A DNA stretch of 64,000 nucleotides. Origin: Pseudarthrobacter oxydans (lineage in GTDB: Bacteria > Actinomycetota > Actinomycetes > Actinomycetales > Micrococcaceae). Of the stretch, positions 43,944 through 53,058 are shown in pieces. Location of the stretch: positions 682,001-746,000 of the forward strand of contig NZ_CP139438.1 of the NCBI RefSeq assembly GCF_034258515.1, in the 5' to 3' direction. The position numbers and the translations under genes are program-made. How positions within the stretch are numbered: the stretch's first letter is position 1; each line of letters starts with the position of its first letter. The notes beneath the pieces were generated by a model. That model worked only from the letters and a program-made list of their open reading frames with translations, searched no databases and was not told the DNA's origin.

Positions 43944-45302
43944 ATGAATCACACACTTCCCGCTGCAGCGACGCACCGGTTCTCGCCGGGGGATCCCACC
44001 CCCACGTCCAATGACGGGCACGGCCGGTTCTCCAAGGCCTCGGCAGCCGCAGTCCTTGTCTGCTGGCTGCTGGTGGTCTTCGACGGCTACGACCTCATCG
44101 TCTACGGCACTGTCCAGTCCTCCCTCATTTCCGAAACCGGCTGGGGCCTGACCAAGGCAACCGCCGGGACGGTGGGCTCCATGGCCTTCCTGGGCATGAT
44201 GATCGGCGCGATCTTCGCCGGCCGCATGGCCGACTCGTGGGGCCGCCGCCGGACCATCCTGGGCTGCGCCATCGTTTTCTCCGTCTTCACTGTTCTTTGT
44301 GCCTTCGCTCCCAGCGCCGCCATTTTCGGGGTCCTGCGGCTCCTGGCCGGCATCGGGCTTGGCGGCCTGGTGCCGTCCGCGAATGCCCTGGTGGCGGAAC
44401 TGGTCCCCACCAAGTGGCGCTCCATCGTGGCCACCCTGATGATGTCCGGCGTCCCGATCGGCGGTTCCATTGCTGCCCTCGTGGGCATCCAGCTGATTCC
44501 GGCCTTCGGCTGGCAGTCCATGTTCCTGGTGGCCGTGCTGGCCCTGGTGGTCGTGGTGCCGCTTGGGCTCAAGTACCTGCCCGAGACGCTTGCACCCGTG
44601 GGCGCAACGGACAGCGCGAAAGGCAAGGCCGAAAAAGCTGCCCGCCGGTTTGGCGCAGCCAAGGAACCGTCCGGCTTCTCCTTGCTCCTCCGCGCACCCT
44701 ACCTGGGCATCAGCATGCTCTTCGCGGTTGCTACCATCGCCACCCTGTTCGCGTGGTACGGGCTGGGCACCTGGCTGCCCAACCTCATGCAGCTTGCGGG
44801 CTACAACCTGGGCTCCGCCCTGACGTTTGCCCTGGCCCTGAACCTCGGTGCAGTGGCCGGCTCAGTGATCACGGCCTGGGCCGGTACCCGCTTCGGACCA
44901 ATTCCGACGGCGATCGCAGCTGCCGCCGTCGCCGCCGTCGCGCTTGTGGTGCTGGTGAGCGGACCGCCTGTGTCCGTCGTCTACCTCATGCTGGTGCTCG
45001 CCGGCGTCGGAACCCATGGCACCCAGTGCCTCATCATCGCCGCGGTGGCCAGCCACTACCCCGCCCATTTGCGGGGGACGGCGCTTGGCTGGGCCCTGGG
45101 CACCGGCCGGATTGGCGCCGTCGCAGCTCCCCAGGTGGGCGGCCTCCTGCTGGCGGCCGGACTGGGTGTCAACTCCAATTTCCTTGCCTTCGCCGGTGCG
45201 GCCGCCGTCGCTGCGGTCCTGCTGACCGCCGTCGGCATCAACCTCAAGTCCAAAATCCCAACTTCCCCTTCAAGCCCAACAACAGGAGCAAGCAATGTCT
45301 GA
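43944..45302 (+). CDS. MFS aromatic acid:H+ symporter (AAHS family)
   Basis: A 452-residue twelve-helix transporter. The AAHS signature DGYDLIVYGT is in the first membrane helix, followed by GRMADSWGRRRTILG in the loop between helices 2 and 3, the standard MFS motif. Members import benzoate-type acids with protons; here 3-hydroxybenzoate or gentisate is expected. It overlaps the 6-hydroxylase gene by 8 bp, so uptake and the first oxidation are cotranslated. The ribosome site is weak. Confidence 0.92.
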   Translation: MNHTLPAAATHRFSPGDPTPTSNDGHGRFSKASAAAVLVCWLLVVFDGYDLIVYGTVQSSLISETGWGLTKATAGTVGSMAFLGMMIGAIFAGRMADSWGRRRTILGCAIVFSVFTVLCAFAPSAAIFGVLRLLAGIGLGGLVPSANALVAELVPTKWRSIVATLMMSGVPIGGSIAALVGIQLIPAFGWQSMFLVAVLALVVVVPLGLKYLPETLAPVGATDSAKGKAEKAARRFGAAKEPSGFSLLLRAPYLGISMLFAVATIATLFAWYGLGTWLPNLMQLAGYNLGSALTFALALNLGAVAGSVITAWAGTRFGPIPTAIAAAAVAAVALVVLVSGPPVSVVYLMLVLAGVGTHGTQCLIIAAVASHYPAHLRGTALGWALGTGRIGAVAAPQVGGLLLAAGLGVNSNFLAFAGAAAVAAVLLTAVGINLKSKIPTSPSSPTTGASNV

Positions 45303-46545
45303 GCACGCCACGTCCACCGATGTCCTGGTGATCGGAGGGGGGATGGCCGGCGTGGCCGGCGCCCTCGCACTGCGCGAAAACGGTGCCAGCGTGACCCTCG
45401 TGGAGCGCGCCCCCGAGTTCGGCGAGGTGGGCGCCGGACTGCAGATGGCACCCAACGCCTCCCGCATCCTCCGCCGCTGGGGCCTGCTCGAAAAGGCGCT
45501 GGAAATAGGCGTGCAGCCCAAGCACCTGGTGTTCCGCGACGCCGTCACCGGCGAGGAGCTCACCCGCCAGACGCTCAACGGTGAATTCGAGGAACGTTAT
45601 GGCGCTCCCTACGTTGTGATCCACCGGAGCGACCTGCACCGGGTCCTGCTGGAAGGCTGTGAAGCGGCGGGCGTCAAGCTCGTCAACGACGTCATGGTCG
45701 AAAGTGTTGAGACCGTGGGCGGCCGGGGCGTGGCGCATACCGCAGCCGGAGTGGACTTCGAGGCCGACGTCGTAATCGGCGCCGATGGCCTGCGGTCCAC
45801 GCTGCGTCCGCTCGTGGCAGACGACCAGCCCGTCTCCTCCGCCTACGTGGCGTACCGCGGCACCGTGCCCATCACCGAAAACACGCCCAAGGCCGACCTC
45901 GAGGACGTCATCGTGTACCTCGGGCCGGACTGCCACCTGGTGCAGTACCCGCTGCGAAAAGGCGAACTGCTCAACACTGTTGCTGTCTTCAAGTCGCCGT
46001 CCTTCGAGCGCGGCGAGGAGCAGTACGGGGGAGTGGACGAGCTCGAGGCTGCGTACAAGGACTGCGTTCCCGCCGTCCAGGAGGCACTGAAGAACCTCGC
46101 CACCGGCATCCGCTGGCCCATGTACGACCGCGATCCGATCGAGAACTGGGTGGCCGGCCGCATGGTCCTGATGGGCGACGCCGCGCACCCCATGCTCCAG
46201 TACCTCGCCCAGGGAGCGTGCCAGGCCCTGGAGGACGCTGCCGCGCTTCAGGATGCGTCCGTTGGCACCGTCTTCACGGCGGACGGCGTCAACCCCGACG
46301 GCTGGGACGAGGCCATCCGCGACTTCAACAAAGTCCGCGCCGGCCGGACCGCCCGGGTGCAGCGCACCGCCCGCGTCTGGGGCGAGTCATGGCACGCGTC
46401 CGGCCTCGCGCGCACCCTGCGCAACCTGCTGTTCAAGAGCCGGAAGGACAACAACTTCCAGTACAACGACTGGCTGTATGGGCAGGATGGCGACGGCGTT
46501 CCCGCCGCAGCCACGAAGCGGATCGCGCAGGAGGCGGCCGCGTAG
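45295..46545 (+). CDS. 3-Hydroxybenzoate 6-hydroxylase-like FAD monooxygenase
   Basis: A 416-residue class A flavoprotein monooxygenase. Motifs: GGGMAGVAGALALRE (FAD binding), VVIGADGLRS (DG motif) and LMGDAAHPMLQYLAQGACQALEDAAAL (GD motif). The closest functional types are 3-hydroxybenzoate 6-hydroxylase and salicylate hydroxylase. The divergent gentisate operon makes the former likely, producing gentisate with NADH and O2. It ends before a very strong hairpin. Confidence 0.88.
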   Translation: MSEHATSTDVLVIGGGMAGVAGALALRENGASVTLVERAPEFGEVGAGLQMAPNASRILRRWGLLEKALEIGVQPKHLVFRDAVTGEELTRQTLNGEFEERYGAPYVVIHRSDLHRVLLEGCEAAGVKLVNDVMVESVETVGGRGVAHTAAGVDFEADVVIGADGLRSTLRPLVADDQPVSSAYVAYRGTVPITENTPKADLEDVIVYLGPDCHLVQYPLRKGELLNTVAVFKSPSFERGEEQYGGVDELEAAYKDCVPAVQEALKNLATGIRWPMYDRDPIENWVAGRMVLMGDAAHPMLQYLAQGACQALEDAAALQDASVGTVFTADGVNPDGWDEAIRDFNKVRAGRTARVQRTARVWGESWHASGLARTLRNLLFKSRKDNNFQYNDWLYGQDGDGVPAAATKRIAQEAAA

Positions 46546-46571
46546 GTCCGCCGGCAAGCCAGCCCCCACGG

Positions 46572-46615
46572 CAGCAGCGGACGACGGCGGGACCCTCCGC
46601 CGTCGTCCGCTGCTG
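46572..46615. terminator. Perfect 19-bp hairpin between convergent operons
   Basis: A 19-bp arm starting CAGCAGCGGACG is exactly complementary to the arm ending CGTCCGCTGCTG, with a GACCCT loop. It lies 26 bp after the monooxygenase stop and 48 bp before the end of the convergent ThDP enzyme gene. Confidence 0.85.
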
Positions 46616-46663
46616 TGTGCCAGTGCCTCGCAGGTCAGCCTGGTTGCCGGGCGTGGGCGGCGC

Positions 46664-48409
46664 TTAGTAGGCCTTGACGCGCTGTTCGACGACGAGGTGG
46701 ATAAGAGCGAAGACGCCGTCCTCCTCGATGGCCGCAAGGGCTGCATCGAGTGCGGCGGGGATGTCCTTGTCCTTGGTAACAGTGACCCCGAAACCGCCGA
46801 AGGCCCTGGCCATCAGGCCGAAGTCCGGATTCTTCAGTTGCGTGCCGGAGACGCGCGACGGATAGTGCCGCTCCTGGTGGGTGCGGATGGTCCCGTACTC
46901 CTGGTTGTCCATGACGATCACCAGCGGCGTGGCACCGTACTGGACCGCCGTCGCCAGCTCCTGGCCGTTCATCAGGAACTCGCCGTCGCCCGCAATGGTG
47001 ACCACCCGGCGTGCCGGTTCCGCCAGCGAGGCCGCGATGGCCGAAGGCACGGAATACCCCATCGAGCCGTTACGGGCGCTGATCATGGAGGCGTACCGGC
47101 GGGTTGGGAAGTAGCGGTGGGCCCAGTTGGTGTGTTCGCCGGCGCCGAAGGTCACCATCGCATCCTCCGTAAGCCGTGGCACGAGGTTCGCCATCAGGGT
47201 GTCCATCCGCGCCCGACCCGGTGCCGGAGAGGCCGGGGGCAGGGCGGCGAACCTTTGCTGCTCCGTCCGCATCCGCCCGGTCCAGGCTTTCCACTCCGCC
47301 TTGGCCGGCAGGCCGATGCCCGCGAGGTCGCGTACGAAGGCTTCCGGCTTGGCCAGGATTTGCCGGGAGACCGCGCCCGACCGGCCGCGGAGCGAGGGAT
47401 CCACGGTAACCAGGAAGTTCTTTTTGCTCCAGTCCTGCCGGCAGACGAACCCGTCCGTAATAACATCGCCCGGCACCGTCCCCACAAAGACCAGCAGGTC
47501 GGTTTCCTCCAGGAGATCGTAGGTGGGGCGGGGCCGGCCATAGCCAATAGGGCCAACGTAGGAGGGCGAATCGAAGGGCACCGTCCCCTGTGTCCGCCAT
47601 TCCGCAGCTGCCGGGATATGGTGCCGCTCCAGCCAAGCGGTCAGCTGGTCTGCCGCCGCCTGGGTCCAGTCGTTGCCGCCGGTGACGAACAGGGGCCTGC
47701 TCGATTCTGCCAGTGCAGCCCGGAGGGCGATAGCATCCGTGCTGCTCATGCCACCGGAGGCCACGGGAATGGCGGGATGCAGCGCAGGGTCGATCTGCTG
47801 CCGGATGACGTCCTCGGGCAGCCCCACCACCACGGGCCCGGGCCGGCCGCTCATGGCCGCAAACATGGCTTCCGCCACGATCTCGGACGCCCGTTCTGCG
47901 TGGTCGAGGACCATCACCCGCTTGGCGCCCGTGTCGAACCAGGACTTGATGTCGAACTCCTGGAAGGCCTCCCGGTCCCGGTGAGCGAAGGGGATCAGGC
48001 CCACAAACAGAAGCATGGGGGTGGAGTCCTGCCATGCCGTGTGCAGGCCAACATGGGCGTTGGCGGCGCCTGGACCACGGGTCACCATCGCCACGCCGGG
48101 GCGCTGGTTCATCTTGCCGTCCGCTTCAGCCATGTAGGCGGCGCCGCCCTCATGCCTGCAGACGATGGTTGCAATATCCGATGCGTGCAGGCCATCCAAT
48201 ACGTCGAGGAAGCTCTCGCCCGGCACTACATAGGTGCGCTCCACTCCGTGCGCGGCCAGCGAATCAACTATCACATGGCCCGCGGATTTGGTTGCTGGTT
48301 CTGGCTTCTCCGCAGGGTTTGCCTGCAGCTTGTGCTGCGCGGAGGATTCGACGGCGGCGCGCGGGACGCGCGGTTCGGTCAGGGTTGCTGCTGCGGGTTC
48401 CGTTGTCAT
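46664..48409 (-). CDS. Thiamine-diphosphate enzyme, acetolactate synthase-like, function unknown
   Basis: A 581-residue ThDP enzyme with the three-domain plan of acetolactate synthase/benzoylformate decarboxylase. After a disordered 40-residue N-terminus comes the PYR domain, with the activating glutamate Glu87 in CRHEGGAAYMAEA and RGPGAANAHVGLHTAWQDSTP. A central domain follows, then the PP domain with GDGEF near residue 472 running to VMDNQEYGT, the cofactor-binding motif. The real substrate is unclear. It is the last gene of a PucR-glutaminase-permease operon, 20 bp after the permease, so a 2-oxo acid derived from an amino acid is a reasonable guess. Confidence 0.85.
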   Translation of the reverse strand: MTTEPAAATLTEPRVPRAAVESSAQHKLQANPAEKPEPATKSAGHVIVDSLAAHGVERTYVVPGESFLDVLDGLHASDIATIVCRHEGGAAYMAEADGKMNQRPGVAMVTRGPGAANAHVGLHTAWQDSTPMLLFVGLIPFAHRDREAFQEFDIKSWFDTGAKRVMVLDHAERASEIVAEAMFAAMSGRPGPVVVGLPEDVIRQQIDPALHPAIPVASGGMSSTDAIALRAALAESSRPLFVTGGNDWTQAAADQLTAWLERHHIPAAAEWRTQGTVPFDSPSYVGPIGYGRPRPTYDLLEETDLLVFVGTVPGDVITDGFVCRQDWSKKNFLVTVDPSLRGRSGAVSRQILAKPEAFVRDLAGIGLPAKAEWKAWTGRMRTEQQRFAALPPASPAPGRARMDTLMANLVPRLTEDAMVTFGAGEHTNWAHRYFPTRRYASMISARNGSMGYSVPSAIAASLAEPARRVVTIAGDGEFLMNGQELATAVQYGATPLVIVMDNQEYGTIRTHQERHYPSRVSGTQLKNPDFGLMARAFGGFGVTVTKDKDIPAALDAALAAIEEDGVFALIHLVVEQRVKAY

Positions 48410-48429
48410 GGTCTTTCTTTGTTGTTCGG

Positions 48430-49947
48430 TTATCTGATGGGTGTGGGGTTGGCGATGACGGGGGAGAGGCCGGTGTGGCCTTCGCGGGTTTCGGCGATTT
48501 CGCGGATGCGGGTGCGGCAGGCGTACCAGCCGACGACCATGAGGGCGGAGGCGATGGCGGTGACGAGCATGGTGAGGGGGGAGTCGATGAAGACCATGAT
48601 GAGGACGCCGGCGAGGAAGAGCAGGGAGAGGTAGCCGGTGTAGGGGGCGCCGATCATGCGGAAGGAGGGGCGTTCGAGCCAGCCTTTGTCGGCCCAGCGT
48701 TTGAGCTGGATCTGGCACAGGACGATGGTTGCCCAGGTCATGATGATGCCCACGGAGGCGACGTTGAGGACGATTTCGAAGGCCTGGGCGGGGACGAGGT
48801 AGTTCAGGGGGACGCCCAGGAGGGAGACGGCGGCGGTGATGGCGATGCCGCCGTAGGGGACGCCTGCTTTGTTCATGCGGGAGGCGAAGCGCGGGGCGGA
48901 GCCGTTGACGGACATGGAGCGCAGGATGCGTCCGGTTGAGTAGAGGCCGGCGTTGAGGGAGGACAGGGCGGCGGTGAGGACGACGAGGTTCATGATGACG
49001 TCCACGCCCTGGATGCCGATGGAGCCGAAGAAGGTCACGAAGGGGCTGACGCCCTTTTCGTAGGAGGTGTAGGGCAGCAGCAGGGCCAGGAGGATGACGG
49101 AGCCGACGTAGAACACGGCGATGCGGAAGACCACGGAGTTGATGGCTTTGGGCATGATCTTTTCGGGGTTTTCGGTTTCGCCGGCGGCGGTGCCGACGAG
49201 TTCGATGGAGGCGTAGGCGAAGAGGACGCCCTGCATGAGGATGATCATGGGGAGCAGGCCGTTGGGGAAGATGCCGCCGTTGTCCGAGAGGAGGCTCAGG
49301 CCGACTTGCTGGCCGTCCACGGGGGTGCCGAAGATGACGAAGTAGGTGCCGGCGATGAGGAAGATGACCAGGGCGGCGACTTTGATCAGGGCGAACCAGA
49401 ATTCCATTTCGCCGAAGACCTTCACGGAGACGAGGTTCAGGGCGAGGACCACGATCAGGGCGGTCAGTGCCCAGGCCCATTGCGGGACGGCTGCCATCCA
49501 GGGGATGTAGTTGCCGAAGAAGTTCATGTAGAGGGCGGCGGCGGTGATGTCCACGATGGTGGTGGTGGCCCAGTTGATCCAGTAGAACCAGCCGGAGACG
49601 AACGCGGCTTTTTCGCCGAAGAATTCGCGGGCGTAGGAGACGAACGAGCCGGAGGAGGGGCGGTGCAGGACCAGTTCGCCCAGGGCGCGCAGGATCAGGA
49701 ACGCGAAGAACCCGCAGACGGCGTAGGCGATGACCAGGGACGGGCCCGCGGCATTGAGCCGGCCGCCGGCGCCGAGGAACAGGCCGGTGCCGATCGCACC
49801 GCCGATCGCGATCATCTGGATCTGCCGGGGCTTGAGGTTCTTGTGGTAGCCCTTGTCCTCCGCATGCAGGGCGGTCTCGGAGGCATGGGCGTGCCCGCCG
49901 TCGATGATGTGGTCTGCTGCAACCTCGTCGTTGGGGTTGTGGGGCAT
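48430..49947 (-). CDS. Amino-acid permease, AAT/APC family (AnsP-like)
   Basis: A 505-residue transporter with twelve membrane helices. The first-helix motif [19 protein letters not shown] and [14 protein letters not shown] are typical of the amino acid transporter family that includes asparagine, GABA and aromatic amino-acid permeases. Loops are hydrophilic, with a 40-residue acidic, His-containing N-terminus. The substrate cannot be read. It lies 88 bp after glutaminase and 20 bp before the ThDP enzyme on the same strand; glutamine, glutamate or asparagine would fit. AAAGGA precedes the ATG. Confidence 0.92.
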   Translation of the reverse strand: MPHNPNDEVAADHIIDGGHAHASETALHAEDKGYHKNLKPRQIQMIAIGGAIGTGLFLGAGGRLNAAGPSLVIAYAVCGFFAFLILRALGELVLHRPSSGSFVSYAREFFGEKAAFVSGWFYWINWATTTIVDITAAALYMNFFGNYIPWMAAVPQWAWALTALIVVLALNLVSVKVFGEMEFWFALIKVAALVIFLIAGTYFVIFGTPVDGQQVGLSLLSDNGGIFPNGLLPMIILMQGVLFAYASIELVGTAAGETENPEKIMPKAINSVVFRIAVFYVGSVILLALLLPYTSYEKGVSPFVTFFGSIGIQGVDVIMNLVVLTAALSSLNAGLYSTGRILRSMSVNGSAPRFASRMNKAGVPYGGIAITAAVSLLGVPLNYLVPAQAFEIVLNVASVGIIMTWATIVLCQIQLKRWADKGWLERPSFRMIGAPYTGYLSLLFLAGVLIMVFIDSPLTMLVTAIASALMVVGWYACRTRIREIAETREGHTGLSPVIANPTPIR

Positions 49948-50035
49948 GGTTGATCCTTTCGATCCGGGGAAGATCTGACTGGGTGGGGAAAAGTTGTGGG
50001 GAGATACCTTCACATGGCAGGCAGGAAAACGCAGA

Positions 50036-50968
50036 TCAGAAAACTGACCAGCCGGTGCGGTCGGAAAGGTCGGCGAGGGCGGCAGTGCCGGCAAGGGAAT
50101 TGCCTTTGCCGTCGAGCCGGGGACTCCACACACAGATGGAGCACTCGCCGGGAACGATGACCAAAATGCCGCCACCCACACCGCTTTTGCCAGGAAGGCC
50201 CACGCGGTACGCGAACTCTCCGGCAGCGTCGTACATGCCGCAGGTCAGCATGATGGAGCCAACGCGTTTGGCATCGCTCGGGGACAGGACGGGTCCCGCC
50301 GTTCCCCGGCCTTCCCCGGCCAGGAAAAGCCCTGCCTTGGCGAGTTCAACGCAGGTCATCATGATGGAGCAGTGGCGCACGTAGTTCTCCACCACTGCTT
50401 CCGCCGGTCGCTTCAGGTTGCCGAAGTCCTTCAGGAAATGCGCCAGCGCCAGGTTGCGGCTGCTGCCCGAAAGCTCACTGGCGGCTGCCGCTTCATCGAT
50501 GTACGGCCCGCTGATGCCCGCCTGCGCGGTGAGGAACCGCAATACCCAAGCGGCGGCGTCGTATGTTCCTTCCATCAGGTGGTCCGTGACCACCAAAGCG
50601 CCGGCGTTGATGAAGGGGTTCCGCGGGATCCCGTGTTCCGCCTCCAGTTGGACCAGCGAGTTGAACGGGGTCCCTGATGGTTCACGCAGGACCCGGGACC
50701 ACAGCCTTCCGGTGGTGTCGCCCTGCAGGGCCATGGCCAGCGTGAACACCTTGGAGATGCTCTGGATCGAGAAGGGGACATCCGCGTCGCCGGAGCTGAA
50801 GACCTGGCCGGAAGTGGTGGCAACGGCTATGCCGAACTTGTTGAAGGGAACGTCCGCAAGGAACGGGATGTTCGCCGGGACAGACCCTGTCTCCCGCCGC
50901 GGCCGGTGGTTCCGCACGAGGTCGTGGAGGAGGGGGCCGAGCGGTGGTGCCGCAATCGCTACGGTCAT
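50036..50968 (-). CDS. glsA: Glutaminase
   Basis: A 310-residue serine-dependent glutaminase of the beta-lactamase-like fold that converts glutamine to glutamate and ammonia. Catalytic and conserved motifs are intact: [13 protein letters not shown] (Ser-x-x-Lys), [35 protein letters not shown]. Length is normal for the bacterial enzyme. It overlaps the PucR gene end by 4 bp and should be cotranscribed with it, the permease and the ThDP enzyme. Confidence 0.95.
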   Translation of the reverse strand: MTVAIAAPPLGPLLHDLVRNHRPRRETGSVPANIPFLADVPFNKFGIAVATTSGQVFSSGDADVPFSIQSISKVFTLAMALQGDTTGRLWSRVLREPSGTPFNSLVQLEAEHGIPRNPFINAGALVVTDHLMEGTYDAAAWVLRFLTAQAGISGPYIDEAAAASELSGSSRNLALAHFLKDFGNLKRPAEAVVENYVRHCSIMMTCVELAKAGLFLAGEGRGTAGPVLSPSDAKRVGSIMLTCGMYDAAGEFAYRVGLPGKSGVGGGILVIVPGECSICVWSPRLDGKGNSLAGTAALADLSDRTGWSVF

Positions 50969-52554
50969 TTCCGGCCCGCTTTTCGATTGGATGTTTCAGC
51001 CCATTCCTGGATGTGCAGCAGGGCAACCAGCGAGTCCCGGGGGTTGCCGAAGTCCAGTCCCGTCACTTTGGATACCTTGCTGATGCGGTAGTAGACGGTG
51101 TTTTTGTGCAGCTTCATCCGCTGGGCGCATGCGGCAACATCAAGGGAAGCTTCGAAGTACACCCGCAGCGTTTCGGCCAGTTCCACGTCCTCAGACAGGA
51201 GGGCCGAGAGGCTGCGGTGGCGGAAAGCCGAAGACGCGAAATTCTGCACTGCTTCGCGGAAAAGGATCTCTCCCTCAAAATCGTCCACGGTGGCCACTGA
51301 CGACGTTGTGGACCTTCCCACGCAGCTCAACAGTGCTTCTGCCATCCGGGTGACCGAGTGGATGGAGAGCAGGTCCGGGGCCACCGGGCCTACGGCCGCA
51401 AACGGGGTGATGCCAAGGTGCTTGCGTGCATCCCGGACGATGGACTCTGCAAGGCCCCGGAGTCCCGGTTCCGCCGCTGCAGACTGCAGGCCGGGGACAA
51501 TCACTGCGGTGTCGCCTTTGAACTGCCCCACGATTGCCGAAGCTTTGTAGGCAGCGGCGTGGATGGATGCCAGGTTGGCAAGCTCGCCGTGCTTTAGTGC
51601 GGCGTCATCGGCTTCCACCTCGGAGATCCCGATCAGGATCAGCGCGGCCGGGCGGTCAGCGGAGATCTTTTCGCTGTGCGCGCTGGCTGCTGCCTCCGCG
51701 GGGCCTGAAAGGATCCGGGCAATGCGGTCTTCCCTCATGTGCACGGATTGCTGGTTGCGGTAACGGATCAGCTCAGCCGAGGTACGGGCAGCGGAACCCT
51801 GCAACACCTGGTCAACGTCCGGGCCGAAGCCGTCGCCGGTCTCCTGGAGCCAGATGTAGCCCATGATCCTGTTGCCGGCGAAAAGGGTGATGGCTACGCG
51901 TTCGCGCAGTCCGTCCTGGGGCCTGGCGGGTACACGCACGGGGAACCGGGTGCCATGGAGTTCACGGTAGGCTCCAAGGTCCTTGAGCAGCAGCTCGTAT
52001 TTCCGTGGCCCGCGCCTGGCCAGGATGGAGGCTTTGCGCAGCTCGTCAATGTCGTTGGAAACGGTGGAATACGCCAGAACCTTGTTGGCCGCGTCCTCGA
52101 TCACCACGTGGCTGGAGGTGAGCCGGGCAGTGGTCTGGGCGATCGCGAACAGGTCTTCTTCCAGCAGCGTCAGGACTTCGCTCTGATAGCTGGGCGGCTG
52201 GATCCTGTCTTTTGCGATAGACAGCAGGCGGTCCCAGTCGGCCGCGGGGTCCACCAGGAGCAGGCCGGTACCGGCGTCGCGCAGCAACTCTTCGGCTTCG
52301 GACAGCTCCTGCCGGCTTCCCTTGACGGCCACCACCGGCGGCGGGTTCCGCAGCAGCCGGCGCAATGCGGGCAAAGCCGACCGTCCGCGGACTCCAATCA
52401 GCAGGACAAACGCCCTGTCGCCGTCGAGCTTTTCATCCTCGGCGTCCATGATCAGGAAACGTTCCACCGCGGAGCCGTCCGCCGGCCGGAGGATGAGGCT
52501 TCCAAAGCCCAAGGGGAGATCCGAAAGGATATCGTCCACCGTCACCGCAGTCAT
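50965..52554 (-). CDS. PucR-family transcriptional regulator
   Basis: A 529-residue PucR/CdaR-type regulator. An N-terminal ligand-sensing region (about 1-140) is followed by a GAF-like segment (SSHVVIEDAANKVLAYSTV) and a GGDEF-like/central region. The C-terminal helix-turn-helix is EASLDVAACAQRMKLHKNTVYYRISKV, in pieces around residues 480-510. PucR proteins activate purine, amino-acid or polyamine catabolic genes. It is first in the operon and overlaps glsA, so it probably controls glutamine use. AAGGA precedes the ATG at 52554. Confidence 0.9.
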   Translation of the reverse strand: MTAVTVDDILSDLPLGFGSLILRPADGSAVERFLIMDAEDEKLDGDRAFVLLIGVRGRSALPALRRLLRNPPPVVAVKGSRQELSEAEELLRDAGTGLLLVDPAADWDRLLSIAKDRIQPPSYQSEVLTLLEEDLFAIAQTTARLTSSHVVIEDAANKVLAYSTVSNDIDELRKASILARRGPRKYELLLKDLGAYRELHGTRFPVRVPARPQDGLRERVAITLFAGNRIMGYIWLQETGDGFGPDVDQVLQGSAARTSAELIRYRNQQSVHMREDRIARILSGPAEAAASAHSEKISADRPAALILIGISEVEADDAALKHGELANLASIHAAAYKASAIVGQFKGDTAVIVPGLQSAAAEPGLRGLAESIVRDARKHLGITPFAAVGPVAPDLLSIHSVTRMAEALLSCVGRSTTSSVATVDDFEGEILFREAVQNFASSAFRHRSLSALLSEDVELAETLRVYFEASLDVAACAQRMKLHKNTVYYRISKVSKVTGLDFGNPRDSLVALLHIQEWAETSNRKAGRK

Positions 52555-52758
52555 GGGTTCCTTCTGGTCGATCTGGCCGGACGGCTCTGTCCGGTCAGCC
52601 CATCGTATCCACCGCTGAACACGGAAAATTTGTGAGGAAATCCCAATTCGGCGGGTGCTTTTCGGTTTCTTTTCCAATGTATTTGCTTCACCGGACTCCA
52701 ACCCCGTGCCGGGTACCCGACGCAGGACGCCGGAGCGGGAACTGATCCACAAACCAAA
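52555..52758. other. Upstream region of the PucR operon
   Basis: About 200 bp between the PucR start and the tRNA terminator. It must contain the operon promoter on the minus strand; the AT-richer part near 52620-52685 is the best place, but I see no convincing -10/-35 pair or operator. Confidence 0.4.
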
Positions 52759-52797
52759 AGGGCCCCGCTTCTCTTTCACAAAGAGAAGCGGGGCCCT
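52759..52797 (-). terminator. Terminator of tRNA-Ser
   Basis: An 18-bp perfect stem (arm starting AGGGCCCCGC) closes on a 3-nt loop CAC, followed on the minus strand by CTTTTGG. It lies 7 bp beyond the tRNA 3' end. Confidence 0.93.
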
Positions 52798-52803
52798 GCT
52801 ACT

Positions 52804-52893
52804 TGGCGGTGACGGTGGGATTTGAACCCACGTTGGCTTTTACACCAAACAACATTTCGAGTGTTGCACCTTCGGCCGCTCGGACACGTCACC
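52804..52893 (-). tRNA. tRNA-Ser(CGA)
   Basis: A class II tRNA of 90 nt on the minus strand. Acceptor arms GGTGACG and CGTCACC pair fully, with discriminator G and an encoded CCA. The anticodon stem CAACA/TGTTG encloses the loop CTCGAAA, giving anticodon CGA (52857-52859) for UCG codons. The long variable arm and the T-arm GTGGGTTCAAATCCCAC are typical of serine tRNAs. Confidence 0.97.
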
Positions 52894-53058
52894 AACCTCA
52901 ATAGGGTACCGGAGCGAGGCGCCCATCCCCAAAACGGGGCCGATCACGCCTGGCCCGCTATCGCCCGGGCAGAGGTGGCCCCAAGAAGATTCAAAAACTT
53001 TTTCGCAGCGGTGGGCTGAGGGCCTAATAATGTCGGACCCCCTCGCGATGATGGGGGT

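Noticed and set aside
46253..48634. Plus-strand open frame opposite the ThDP enzyme
   Set aside because: Crosses the strong terminator at 46572-46615 and has no domain; the minus strand carries the ThDP motifs.
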